Assembly: GCA_030407315.1 (NCBI GenBank)
Contig: JALQPE010002139.1
Location: 1 to 33,940 of the forward strand
Reading direction: 5' to 3'
DNA from: Asparagopsis taxiformis
Lineage: Eukaryota > Rhodophyta > Florideophyceae > Bonnemaisoniales > Bonnemaisoniaceae
DNA length: 33,940 nucleotides
The notes below the pieces were generated by a model. That model saw only the letters and a list, made by a program, of their open reading frames with translations. It did no database searches and had not been told where the DNA came from. Positions within the stretch are counted from its first letter, which is position 1. Each line of letters opens with the position of its first letter. Below are positions 1 to 10,113 of this stretch, one piece after another. The translations under genes were made by a program, and so were the position numbers.

Positions 1-461
1 CCCCTAATCCCCTAATCCCCTAATCCCCTAATCCCCTAATCCCCTAATCCCCTAATCCCCTAATCCCCTAATCCCCTAATCCCCTAAATCCCCTAATCCC
101 CTAATCCCCTAATCCCCTAATCCCCTAATCCCTAATCCCCTAATCCCCTAATCCCTAATCCCCTAATCCCCTAATCCCCTAATCCTTAATCCCCTAATCC
201 CCTAATCCCCTAATCCCCTAATCCCCTAATCCCCTAATCCCCTAAAAACCCCTAAATCCCCTAATCCCCTAATCCCTAATCCCCTAATCCCCTAATCCCC
301 TAATCCCCTAAATCCCCTAATCCCCTAATCCCCTAAATCCCCTAATCCCCTAATCCCCTAATCCCCTAAATCCCCTAATCCCTAAAAAATCCCCTAATCC
401 CCTAAAAAAATCCCCTAAAAAAAATCCCCTAATCCCCTAAAAAATCCCCTAATCCCCTAAA
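1..461. repeat. Terminal telomeric repeat, unit CCCCTAAT (G-strand TTAGGGGA)
   Basis: The first 90 bases are near-perfect 8-nt CCCCTAAT units. The array then degrades, with units missing one C, extra A (CCCCTAAAT), and from about 240 and again from 385 runs of four to seven A between C4 blocks. It stops at about 461, where unique sequence begins. The C-rich strand is on the + strand at the left edge, which is the orientation of a left chromosome end. The unit differs from the TTAGGG of most fungi and animals and the TTTAGGG of plants. The exact 8-nt register is clear, but which organism uses it is not something I can name. Confidence 0.93.
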
Positions 462-1459
462 CCGTGCAGCACAGTAGTTCCTACCGGCGCCGTACTCTGT
501 TGAATCAACTTCTTTATCGCCATCGTCACAATCACCATTATGATCGAAGAAATTCTCCCACCTCGAAGACTTCATTGATGCCATCATAAGGTTTAAAAGC
601 TTCTGCATAGTTGTCCTCACTCCGTGCGCGTTGCTCATGACGATGACAATAATTTCTGTTCCCTGATCACCAGCAGCTTTCCGTACTTTTCCGATAGAAC
701 AGTGTCGAGACGTACTGCTGCCGTAATTTCGACCGGTGACTGAAAAGACGTGGATGGCTAGTTACCCATCTTTTTCTCGCCTATTATGCGCCATTCAAGC
801 ATGTATACATGATGGCATACGTTCAATGACCCGATTTTCAGATCTTTCCAATTTCTTCTAAATGTTTGCAATATTGCGCGGGAAATCCGAAACACCAAAA
901 ATAATATCGTCACCGCCGCCGTCGTCGCAGCCAGCACCACCAATAATATCAGTCTATTCATGGTGGCGGTTCAAACCATCGTGACGCCCTACTCGGCCTG
1001 CCATGCCATGCCCATGTCGAGACTACCAAGCGACCATTCATTTGGTGCCCCTGTGCGCCTGTCGACCAAGCGCTCAGCGAGTGTGCTTCTCGCCTAGCCC
1101 ACTCACTGCCTGCCAGCAAGAAAGAACTGACCGAGAGTCCCACAGTCTAACACCAATTCCACACACCCACTCAGCCACTGAACTGAAACTTTTTCGCCGC
1201 CTACACTCGCTTTGTTCCCCGTTCCATCACCATCCTTCTCCTAGTACCCTAATCAACAACGTGTGCACTTTCGCCTCCGCCGGTTGATAACCGCGATTCC
1301 ACACCGGCCTCACCTTTCATCCGTCAGTCTGTCAACCAGAAGTAACCGCTTGAACGCGCAGGCTCATCTGTTGTATTCACTCACCGCTCAAAACGCCTTC
1401 GGTTTCACTTGCCCTAAAAAACCACTCTTTGTGCTTGCCTACTCCCAGTACAGACAAAA
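462..1459. other. Subtelomeric spacer and probable promoter region of the ParB-like/oxygenase gene
   Basis: This is about 1 kb between the telomere and the first large gene. No recognisable gene or repeat was found. Only short ORFs occur, of which the one at 758-961 is listed separately because of its hydrophobic start. The last few hundred bases are pyrimidine-rich on the + strand and lead into a good start context (A-rich, AAAAATG) at 1460, so the 5' leader of the downstream gene probably lies here. No clear TATA box was identified. Confidence 0.5.
758..961 (-). CDS. Possible small membrane-anchored protein (weak)
   Basis: This 67-codon ORF has an ATG start at 961 on the minus strand. Residues 3 to about 25 are strongly hydrophobic (Leu, Val, Ala, Ile, Phe) and are followed by Arg/Lys-rich sequence, the pattern of a signal anchor or single membrane span. 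The rest has no motif I recognise. It would diverge from the large + strand gene at 1460. ORFs of this length arise by chance and the hydrophobic composition may be accidental, so this is a candidate only. Confidence 0.15.
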   Translation of the reverse strand: MNRLILLVVLAATTAAVTILFLVFRISRAILQTFRRNWKDLKIGSLNVCHHVYMLEWRIIGEKKMGN

Positions 1460-4400
1460 ATGTCTCGCGGAAGGACAAAGCGCAATCGGAAATGCGAAAG
1501 TGGTGAGAGTGGTAGCGCTACAATGTCGGACACCACAGCACATCACCGTGCTACCCTGAAGCATTTGTATGGAAAGTCTGTAAACGCTCGTGGCATCATC
1601 CCGGGTGCAAACGTCCAGCTATTCATTTTTGCCGACTCCCAAGTACGCAAAGTCGGCTCTGCCTCACTGCCGGACAACACCAACAAAAACAGCTCCCTGC
1701 AGCGCAAGCTCCACAGTCATCAGTTGCCAAACAATAAGCAGCGCGACTACATTGTTGTGCGCAGTATTCGAATCGACACCGATGCACACCATCTCCCGTA
1801 CCCGTACGATTTCAAGGGCGCAGATGGACCACCGCAAACGTTGGGTGAAATCTACTCTACGGGATTCTATGTCTGGGATACAAGAATGATGCGCGCTGCT
1901 ATCGGTGGTCATGATGATGGAAATAGCACTGCCAATTCTGTTCCAACTCACCAAGAAAATAATGAGCCAGTCAAGCGTCGACCAGACGAATCAACAAACA
2001 ATTACCTTCCCGCTGCTGTCGATCAGAGTATGTCATCGAAAAAGAAACAAAAGCATCTGGAAAGCAGCAGCAAAGACAACAACGATCCGACAAAATCTCC
2101 AGGATTATCTGCTACATCCACTCTGAACGATCCATTGGATGTGCACCAAGATGCATCCAAAGCCTCACTGACACAAAACCTTATTGAAACCAATACTACT
2201 GCCAAAGAAAACAACAAAACGGATCCGGCAGAAACAACACCAGCTTCTGCTGAGGATGCTCGCGGAACGCTGATCTCAACAGAGGAGTTCAACCGCAGCG
2301 ACTATCGTATCGGAAGCTGCTACTTGATGTTGGAACAGCTGGCCATCCCAGAAATCACTCTACGTGATGTATCCCAAGGGCATGTTTCTGCACTGTACCA
2401 GAACATGATTGAGAATGGTCTCTCTTATGCTGCCGGCTTGATGTCCATTTGCATTCTGAGAAGCAACCAGACTAGGGTCGGCTCGAACAACGATGATGAA
2501 GAGAACAACAGAAACGAAAGAGAAAGCAGCAGCAGAAGCGCAAATCCCCCCAATCCCCTACAATCAGTAGCAGTCAATGAAAACAGCAGTGGTCGCTCTA
2601 AGATTGTCAACAAAACTATTACTGCAACTGTTATAGATGGCGTACATCGCTTGCTAGCACTGCGCCGCGTGAAAGCAGAACATCAGAGATTGTTGAAAGA
2701 GGAAAAGTTTCCTGTACAAGTGCAACGATTGAGCTGGATCAAGCTGCAGGTGCGGGTACAGTTTGTAGACCGCCGAGATGGTGAGGAGCTAAAACTGGAG
2801 GAGGTAATGAAGCTCGGTGCTATGCTCAATGACACTACATCTATTGTGCGCAAGGATACAGAAATCACTTCAGTGCTGCACTCCGTCATGGCGTTGATGC
2901 GCTGCTGTGCAGAGGATCGCAAGTTGCCTGCGACCGACTTGCGCGTTATCGATGTTAGTCGAATCATGCGGGCGAGTCAGTTCATGCGGTTCGGAAGCAT
3001 GTCGACGTGCAGCAAATGGGCCAGACTTGGAAAGGTCATGCTAATTCATCCCCAGGTATTGGACAAGCTGAGCCAACTAAACAGTCTTCCAAAAGTGTCA
3101 AAGCTCGGTATATCCCACCTCAGCTCACCGTACCTGTCCACATTAGATGCAGATGCTCTATCACTTCTGCTAGACTCTCTTTTTGCGTACATCAATCCGC
3201 CACCTACTGCATCACTGGTACGGCGACGCAGCCTCTACTGCCTGGAAGACCTCTACAACAATTTCGCCCTGCTGTACGAGTCATGTGTTCGGCCGCTGTT
3301 CTGGCAGCATGGCAAAACTGCAGAGCTGAACATGCCCGCATTCCTGGACATTCCACTCACAGCCCCTCGCAACAGAACGAAAACAATTCGACAGGAGTTC
3401 ATCCACAATGTTATCCAGTTCACAAGTCCGGACAGCGAGAAGAGTAGGATCAAGGAGGATACGCTCAGACGTGCGCGCTGCAATCGTCTGCAGCATCGAA
3501 TTGATAATCACTTCAAACCAGCGGCGGAAGTGGAACAGCAGCAGTTGAAAAGCCTGCAGCAGCAAAAGCTGAAACGGAAACGTCAACTTGTCCCGCGCCC
3601 CATCGAAACCAGGACGGTGGTGAAGGGAAGCAGCAAGTCTGTGATATCAAAGGAGATTATGGACCAGGGAAACCAGGAAGCAGACTCAAATAAACTGCCA
3701 TCGACCGAGCAGCAGCATAGTTCGAAACCGGCTACTCGCGGAGATAAACCACCGCTACTTCCACAACAGCAACCATTACCAACGCTATCTCCGAAGAGGC
3801 CAAAGCGCAAGAATCCACCACCATCGTCTAGCGGTACTGGTGGTGGTAGTGGACGGAAAATCCCTAGACCAAGCCCTGAATTTCGGCGCAAGAATCTCCC
3901 TGTTGTTGATGATCATGAGCCGTCAAGAGTGGACGAAAATGGTTACATCATTCCGGACCACAATGAGGACAGTGGAACGTATGATGACCATGTCAACCCA
4001 CTGCCAATGAATGGTGTACGACCGACCGTGAAGAGTGGCAGCACGAGTGGTGGTGGTGGTGATACTAGTAATGCACTCTCGTCGTCGTCCCTGCCTCCAT
4101 ACTCGCCATCCGACTTATCTGTGTGCAGACGGCTAGCATGCATGACGCCAAATGCTTTGCGATCGCTAATATTGCAGGATGAACGGCACGTGAAAGAGGT
4201 AGACATGGTGGAAATTCTGCGCGGAATTTATATACCGGCAAACCATCGTGCGCATCAGTTCATCTCTATCGCTGATATCTATGCGATGAATTTGTGCGCG
4301 TGGAGAATGGCTGCAAAACAGCTGCGCACAACTAGCGCACAACAACTCACTTGCTCAGACCTGTCTAGGCAGCGGGAGTCAGAGCTGGTGGACGGATACA

Positions 4401-5308
4401 TGGGCGGTACAGGCATGCCGTACTTCCAAATGTGTAGGGATCAAGTTCAGATGCGCGGATACACTGTGATGCACGGTTTCGCAGACATGCAGTCATTGAC
4501 CAGGGCAGATCTTCAAGCTGTTGAAAGCAATGTAGAGATTGGTGACATGTTCAAAATCCCAGTGCAACAGCTATTCAACTTCTTCCTCGGCACGTGGAAA
4601 GGAGCAGCAGCACATGCCCTCCAAGATGATTCAAATATTCTATGGGCCCCCATCCTCAACACGCAGGATGAAGAGCTGCTAAAGGCAGAGAAGAAAGGCG
4701 CTGCTCGATTCAGCTCTACACGAACCCTTCTCATGGACTGGCTGGAGAAAGATGTTGCAAACACACTAATAGTAAGACGGCGCGCTCTTCTTGACACCTG
4801 GATTGCACTGCTGGTGCGCCTGCTCTCCTTGCCGATCGGTGACCGTTCGTTATACATCCCAAATACTGGTGGAAGACTGCTAGTTACAGCTGCAGACTGC
4901 CCGCGTCAGCTTGCACACAATGACTTTCCCGTGCCACATATTTCAGAGCGAAACGAAAAACTGCCCGGATACTTCACATTAACCAGTGGCAGCGATCCTT
5001 TTCCTCTCTGGGTCTGTCCGTACTCACACAACTTTGTGTTCGACACTGCCGATGCCATTCTCACTATGAGTGCAGCCCTGAAGCTGCGAAAGATCATTGT
5101 TCCACCGAACTCTATTCTAATTGGCCATGGTTTCCTGCAGCATGCAGGTGGCGGCCATGAAGACAAGGTTCTCAGCACCACAACACTACCACCACAACTC
5201 GATACCATTTGTACTTTGCACCCGACTCGCAGCCGCTTCCAGGCTCCCTATTTTTTGCATTGGGCAAACAATTACCCTTCGATGAAAAGGAAGAGCCAGA
5301 ATCAGTAG
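1460..5308 (+). CDS. ParB/Srx-like domain plus 2OG-Fe(II) oxygenase-like domain protein; C-terminus frame-broken
   Basis: Long intronless ORF of 1282 codons with ATG at 1460. Residues about 140-270 are polar low-complexity sequence rich in Asn, Ser, Thr and Lys. Residues about 296-470 look like a ParB/Srx domain: an 'LRDVSQGHV' entry strand at 301, then the signature D393-G-V-H396-R397 within 'VIDGVHRLLAL'. Residues about 680-890 are Gln, Lys, Pro and Ser-rich and probably disordered. The C-terminal part resembles phytanoyl-CoA-dioxygenase-type 2OG-Fe(II) enzymes: 'GYTVMHGFAD' at 1000, metal-ligand pair H1153-x-D1155, 'PGYFTLTSG', 'PLWVCPYSH', and distal His H1228 in 'GHGFLQHAG'. The next expected motif, R-Y-H, is in another frame at 5200, so residues after about 1232 are probably not the ancestral protein. 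Substrate is unknown. A nucleic-acid or chromatin role is only inferred from the ParB-like domain. It is the gene closest to the telomere. Confidence 0.8.
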   Translation: MSRGRTKRNRKCESGESGSATMSDTTAHHRATLKHLYGKSVNARGIIPGANVQLFIFADSQVRKVGSASLPDNTNKNSSLQRKLHSHQLPNNKQRDYIVVRSIRIDTDAHHLPYPYDFKGADGPPQTLGEIYSTGFYVWDTRMMRAAIGGHDDGNSTANSVPTHQENNEPVKRRPDESTNNYLPAAVDQSMSSKKKQKHLESSSKDNNDPTKSPGLSATSTLNDPLDVHQDASKASLTQNLIETNTTAKENNKTDPAETTPASAEDARGTLISTEEFNRSDYRIGSCYLMLEQLAIPEITLRDVSQGHVSALYQNMIENGLSYAAGLMSICILRSNQTRVGSNNDDEENNRNERESSSRSANPPNPLQSVAVNENSSGRSKIVNKTITATVIDGVHRLLALRRVKAEHQRLLKEEKFPVQVQRLSWIKLQVRVQFVDRRDGEELKLEEVMKLGAMLNDTTSIVRKDTEITSVLHSVMALMRCCAEDRKLPATDLRVIDVSRIMRASQFMRFGSMSTCSKWARLGKVMLIHPQVLDKLSQLNSLPKVSKLGISHLSSPYLSTLDADALSLLLDSLFAYINPPPTASLVRRRSLYCLEDLYNNFALLYESCVRPLFWQHGKTAELNMPAFLDIPLTAPRNRTKTIRQEFIHNVIQFTSPDSEKSRIKEDTLRRARCNRLQHRIDNHFKPAAEVEQQQLKSLQQQKLKRKRQLVPRPIETRTVVKGSSKSVISKEIMDQGNQEADSNKLPSTEQQHSSKPATRGDKPPLLPQQQPLPTLSPKRPKRKNPPPSSSGTGGGSGRKIPRPSPEFRRKNLPVVDDHEPSRVDENGYIIPDHNEDSGTYDDHVNPLPMNGVRPTVKSGSTSGGGGDTSNALSSSSLPPYSPSDLSVCRRLACMTPNALRSLILQDERHVKEVDMVEILRGIYIPANHRAHQFISIADIYAMNLCAWRMAAKQLRTTSAQQLTCSDLSRQRESELVDGYMGGTGMPYFQMCRDQVQMRGYTVMHGFADMQSLTRADLQAVESNVEIGDMFKIPVQQLFNFFLGTWKGAAAHALQDDSNILWAPILNTQDEELLKAEKKGAARFSSTRTLLMDWLEKDVANTLIVRRRALLDTWIALLVRLLSLPIGDRSLYIPNTGGRLLVTAADCPRQLAHNDFPVPHISERNEKLPGYFTLTSGSDPFPLWVCPYSHNFVFDTADAILTMSAALKLRKIIVPPNSILIGHGFLQHAGGGHEDKVLSTTTLPPQLDTICTLHPTRSRFQAPYFLHWANNYPSMKRKSQNQ

Positions 5309-5424
5309 TAACACCGCAATCCTTAGACCCACTCAGTCGAGCAGAGCAGCTGAAATGTCCCCCGTTTGCATCTGCATCACCACTTTCTGTACCATACGCT
5401 GCTGATGCTCAGCCGAACAGATAA
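5152..5424 (+). pseudogene. Displaced C-terminal end of the oxygenase domain in a second frame
   Basis: In the frame set by position 5200, the + strand reads R-Y-H-L-Y-F-A-P and continues for about 70 codons to a TAA at 5422-5424, ending in a polar Pro, Ser and Glu-rich tail. An Arg-Tyr-His-x-Tyr stretch 10-20 residues after the distal His is what I expect in this oxygenase type, where the Arg would bind 2-oxoglutarate. The upstream gene instead runs in the other frame to a stop at 5306-5308. The switch needed lies between about 5150 and 5200. No plausible intron spans it: the only nearby GT...AG pair is 8 nt apart. A one-base loss, an assembly error or programmed frameshifting would each explain it. 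Confidence 0.55.
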
Positions 5425-7110
5425 ATATAATGAGTAAAAATATTGACTGGTGTCGAGTATCTAGACAGTATTCTTAAATGTGTTTCTATGCCCTTTCTGA
5501 AACACCCCACTCAGAAAACTATTTTATTTGACCGGCCGACTGACTGACTGACTGTGACTGCTAGAGTGGTACATGCATGAGAAACGTGTTGTTCCAGCCG
5601 CCGTTGACCAGTGCATCCAAAAAAATAAATTTTTACAATTTTGATTGAATTCAAATTTTGCTCCCATGCTACCACTGCATGTTTACATGCAAGCAGCCAT
5701 GTATGAAACACCTTGAGGCGAGCTAGCACAATGACGAAATTTTTCAAGATAGCTCATTCATATGCGTCATCTCCTGCAGCAGCAACATGAACACTATTCA
5801 CTACCATAGCCGGGTCCCATTATGTGTGGACGAATAGTGTGAGCGAAAACAAAATTCTTCCTTCTACCTCTCATGAGAACACCGGCCACTGACCAGCCCG
5901 ACTAGTCATCCGAAGTATACTTTCTCCATATGCAAGGCTTCACATACGAAACCCAGGTCCCCACATTGATAATGCACACTCTGCAGTGCCGATTTGATAG
6001 TCATAGCTCGCTCTTTTCCCGTGCCCTACTGTGTCTATTTCAGTCAAAATAAATCCTACTACAATTCATAAAGCAGTAAGCATCGAGAAACCAACCACAG
6101 CTCACCACCTAACGGCTTCAAACAGAATATATTATTACAGCCTCGCGCAAGCTGTAGCAAAATAGTCAGTTCCAAATCATAATGCCCACATGATATAAAT
6201 TATGCCACTACTTAGCTCTTTCTATTCTTTCCGGCAAGATACTTTCGAGCTCCTTCTATACCAAACACTAGTCCCCTAATCTCGATTACTTCACTATACC
6301 ACTCTCCGAGTCATGTAGAAACCATATACTTCCCCAGCAGCCCCTACCTGCACCCATTACAAGCAGAACATCTCCCCTAGATCCCCAATCCCTCCGATCC
6401 TAGAAACCCTGTGAATCCTCAGTAATATATATTTTTATAGCTAGCTGCCTACCCATACTATACCTTAATCTTCCGCCATCTATAACTTATACACCCCGTA
6501 GCAACGACAAAATAATGTGATCAACTAGTCTGTGTCAGTGTGTGTATGTTGATAGGTAGGCATGTGTGAACATTAACCACTCCTTCACAACGCCGTTGTA
6601 AAATCCCATAACAATTTAGTCATTGAAACTGGTACTCTTATACTGTGACATGCCCCTCCTTCCCATATGTATACCTTCCTGCAATTAGTACCAAGCTATG
6701 TAGCAAGTCAGCCAGCCCCAGCCCAAGCCTCATACACGCGTTCGATTTCCCGATGAGTACCAATGAATAGCTAGTACACGCATCCAATCCACTCCCAGCA
6801 TATATTCCTCCATTGCTCGATCCCCCAGGTCCTCGAGCAGCCACAGCCAATAGATCGTACACAGCCATCCGCCCCTTTCCAGATTCCCGTTTCCACTAAC
6901 TCTCAACCTCACACCAAAACTATTAATCCAGCCGACCTGCTTACCGTCTCACGTATTATACATCTCTACGCGTTTCAATCAGCTACTGAACACACCGTGC
7001 AGCCAGCCAGAAATCCTCGATCAGCAGTCTGCCCTCACACACTTTATAATATTACCTCTTCTTGCAATATGTACTGCACAACCACTGCCCCGACTAAATG
7101 CGTCTCAGGT
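5425..7110. other. AT-rich non-coding spacer
   Basis: No ORF here looks like a gene. A short GACT/CTGA microsatellite occurs at about 5530-5555. AATAAA at 5624-5629 could be the polyadenylation signal of the upstream gene. The rest is AT-rich with many TATA, ATAT and CCAGCC words and no repeat structure I can delimit. Short minus-strand ORFs at 6638-6912 overlap each other in different frames and show no motif. Confidence 0.5.
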
Positions 7111-7576
7111 TATACAGAATTATATATACCGTCATCATACAACTCATACATATTATAAACTACACTGTAATCCAGACAACAAGCCAGTCGTCGTGGCCCT
7201 TCCCTCACAAACAACCCTCATACATATTATCCACATCGGTCCTATTGCAATACTCCGTCAGTGACTTCCAAGTCATACCAGTCTCCTTCATACACATTAT
7301 AACAGTTCCGCCTCACAATACTGTCCCGTTCACCTACGTAATACTCAGACTTGTCTGCACCGAAAACCCGCCCGTGCACTACAGTTCCGCTGTCGGACTT
7401 CACCTCCACCACTGTCGGACTTACATTCCAGACACTTTTACACACCCCTATTGTCCCGGTTCCAGTCTGTTTTCTCCCAGCATCACCGTCCGACTAATAG
7501 GACTTGGATCCTGTGTACCTCCGATCCCAGGATCCTGCACGGGACTGGACTTGAAAACGCCGTAACATGGTAATAG
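7111..7576. repeat. Direct duplication, copy A (about 466 bp)
   Basis: Near-identical to 8619-9085. The copies align with an offset of 1508 before a single-base indel (one extra C in copy B near 8724) and 1509 after it. Both end at the same string GTAACATGGTAATAG. The first 10-20 bases are already diverged, so the left limit is soft. Both copies contain three related words of the type TCATACAYATTAT and two CTGTCGGACTT words. No coding role is apparent. Confidence 0.9.
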
Positions 7577-7599
7577 CCTGAGTCGTTTTCAAGTCCAGT
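7544..7599. repeat. Perfect 16-bp inverted repeat at the end of copy A
   Basis: ACTGGACTTGAAAACG at 7544-7559 is matched exactly by its reverse complement at 7584-7599, separated by 24 nt. Copy B of the duplication (ending at 9085) carries only the left arm, because the duplicated segment stops inside this loop at 7576. This may be a cruciform-forming site or the relic of a small inverted-repeat element. Confidence 0.85.
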
Positions 7600-8618
7600 T
7601 CACGGGTACAACCACCTCTCCCCGGAGCAACTCTGTCGGAGATATGATGTTATGGTATATCTGATATCACTACATACCATGCTTCGCCAGCAAGTTTGAT
7701 AAATGCGTCGACATCCACACACTCTAAGTTTAGTGTTCTATACCCACACTTTTCGAATTTGCAAAGTCTACTATCACACGCTCACTCTCATGTTATCACC
7801 GAAACAGTGAGACAATCACTGATACAGAGCTGATGGTCTCTCTGTGCTCGCATTGGATTGCACTTTAAATCTATATTTAACACTTAATATATCACTTCAA
7901 TTTGGTTTGATCCACATTCACTTAGAACGATTAGTCATGTGCTAGCTGTCAATGAGCTATCCATCACCCAAAATCCCTGCTCCTCCCCGTTACATCATCC
8001 TATCGCGCTTTCAAACCATCTTGCAGAATATTCTGTCCTCCCTGTACCACTGATACGTCACCATCGCCAGTATCAGACCCTGTATATATTCCCACCTAAT
8101 AGCCACATAGTTAGATAAGCAAAAGCTCCCCAACCACCTGATCTCTATCCTTCTTATGTCGCATATTTCATATGTACAATTTAGGATCCGTTTCTATGCC
8201 ATCCACACTCCCGGGATATCCCATCTCATCCTATCCATTCGAAGAAAAATCCTTCGTATATCCTGTAGCAGTAAAATCTAGCCAGCCAGGCATACCCGGC
8301 AGTCGCCGAAATCGGCCAGCGTGATGAGATGGGTCAACATTATTCATTAACATTTCTACTCTACGAATAACACTTCACATACTGTACTACTATACTTGAT
8401 ATACATTCATAATTTTCAAGCTGTCCGAAAAGATATCTCAATTGGTACTTCCTGCCCGAGCTACACCACTGTGATGTTACATCTATCACCAAGGCTTTCC
8501 TAGAGTCTGATTCAATGCAACTTCATAACCGTTCTAGCCAGTTCATTTACAGAAACTATAAACACACACCCTGCAGCCATCCAGCTACGACTCTGCGATG
8601 CGCTGGTGTATCTCATGG
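7600..8618. other. Unique AT-rich spacer between the two duplication copies
   Basis: Nothing gene-like seen. AT-rich sequence with no long ORF and no clear repeat. The last 100 bases before copy B (CAGCCATCCAGC... near 8573) loosely resemble the sequence before copy A (CAGCCAGCCAG... near 7001), so the duplication may originally have been longer. Confidence 0.45.
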
Positions 8619-9085
8619 TACACAGTATTATATATACCGTCATCATACAACTCATACATATTATAAACTACACTGTAATCCAGACAACAAGCCAGTCGTC
8701 GTGGCCCTTCCCTCACAAACAACCCCTCATACATATTATCCACATCGGTCCTATTGCAATACTCCGTCAGTGACTTCCAAGTCATACCAGTCTCCTTCAT
8801 ACACATTATAACAGTTCCGCCTCACAATACTGTCCCGTTCACCTACGTAATACTCAGACTTGTCTGCACCGAAAACCCGCCCGTGCACTACAGTTCCGCT
8901 GTCGGACTTCACCTCCACCACTGTCGGACTTACATTCCAGACACTTTTACACACCCCTATTGTCCCGGTTCCAGTCTGTTTTCTCCCAGCATCACCGTCC
9001 GACCAATAGGACTTGGATCCTGTGTACCTCCGATCCCAGGATCCTGCACGGGACTGGACTTGAAAACGCCGTAACATGGTAATAG
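8619..9085. repeat. Direct duplication, copy B
   Basis: Second copy of 7111-7576, same orientation, differing by one inserted C and a few substitutions (for example T/C in CGACTAATAGG versus CGACCAATAGG at about 9003). Its right limit, at 9085, joins directly to the helicase-like remnant. The ATG at 9076 that opens that remnant's ORF is contributed by this repeat. Confidence 0.9.
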
Positions 9086-10113
9086 GGAGAAGTGGGTCTC
9101 CAGCTACATGTCTTGTGATATTCAACGCGAAGTATTTCCATACAGTCTTGAAACCGACGTGGGCTTCCTTCGGGAAAGATGAAATTAATGGCCATGCCAA
9201 CTATGGTGGCCATTTTGTGTCATGGGCTGAACAATCGGTTCAATGCCGTCGACAGCTTTTATATTCGGCAGTAGATGGATCTTCATCAGATATATGTGCA
9301 GTTCTTTCGGATGATTCTTCGGTTTGGTGCGATGTATGTAAGTTTACATTTCCTACCACTGAGCATGATACGCTTCGATTACCTTCAGACTGTCCAATTC
9401 GAGAATACAAGACAAAATCAGGCTCCCAGATTCATGGAGAGAAATGTGGAAGAGCCCCTCTCAAAATACAAGCTGAAACTAAGAATGCTACCAGAGCCAA
9501 GAACACCGGAGAAATACTTGGAAGCACGGTTTCGAGAGACATTTCATTCTGTTCTGCAACATCAAGAAAGGTTACAGCACAGATACATGAATTTCATCAG
9601 CGAATATCCAAGCTTTCTGGAAAGTGTATAGTGTGTATTGTCGAAAACAATGAATGGCATGATACGAAAAATTCCTGTCTGAAGAACAGATGCTTCCGAT
9701 GCCTTCTCCCAGGACATGACGCAGCAAAATGTCCCGCTCTAAGCTCATCCGCTATAGAATCCCACAAAATTTCATTGGGTATTCGTTTTCTCTGCTACGC
9801 ATGTCGCATGAATGAGTTCAAGGGTGAGCCGCTTCATAGGGACGGAGAGTTCGGATCGAGAAAGCGATGTCCGATTTTGGCGTCCCTTCATCTCTGTTTC
9901 CTGCTAGCTTCAAGATCTTCCAGTCGCAATGATCTCGAGCATGCCGAACCTGGGTACATTTGCTGGCCTTCTGTTATTTCCCAAGCTCCGGGAAAACACG
10001 TCAATGCCGCTAAAGAATTGTTAGACTGGGCAACCTCTACCTCAACAAACGGCTCTCTGAATCTGATGGATGTTGTGAAGGTCTTTTTCAGTTTAAAGAA
10101 TTCTCCAGCCTAG
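9076..10113 (+). pseudogene. C-terminal zinc-knuckle remnant resembling fungal telomere-linked RecQ helicase
   Basis: 345-codon ORF with no helicase domain. Its ATG lies in the tail of duplication copy B, so the true 5' part is probably missing. Residue 67 onward has 'QCRRQ', then C85-x2-C88. After a linker come three Cys/His clusters: C184-x2-C187...H195...C201; C206-x2-C209-x4-H214-x4-C219, a canonical CCHC knuckle; and C240-x2-C243...H254...C265. From memory, this CRR plus CxxC plus three-knuckle order is seen at the C-terminus of RecQ-like helicases at fungal chromosome ends. The subtelomeric position agrees. A retroelement Gag-type knuckle protein is the alternative, but three different clusters argue against it. 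An overlapping frame at 9275-9631 also looks protein-like, so internal frameshifts are possible. Confidence 0.5.

Noticed and set aside
1263..1559. 98-codon ORF overlapping the start of the large gene
   Set aside because: It overlaps the 5' end of the ParB-like gene in another frame and has no motif.
2541..2566. Telomere-like string AATCCCCCCAATCCCC inside the ParB-like/oxygenase gene
   Set aside because: It codes for Asn/Pro residues in a low-complexity linker and stays in frame. It lacks the A-runs and context of the junction tract, so chance is the simplest explanation.
8751..9200. 149-codon minus-strand ORF across duplication copy B, with a matching piece in copy A
   Set aside because: The shared reading comes from the DNA duplication. 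Copy A has no continuation and no motif is recognisable, so it was not called as a gene.
9275..9631. 118-codon ORF overlapping the helicase-like remnant
   Set aside because: Its charged composition could reflect an old frameshift, but the CxxC groups before and after it are all in the longer frame, so the longer frame was kept.
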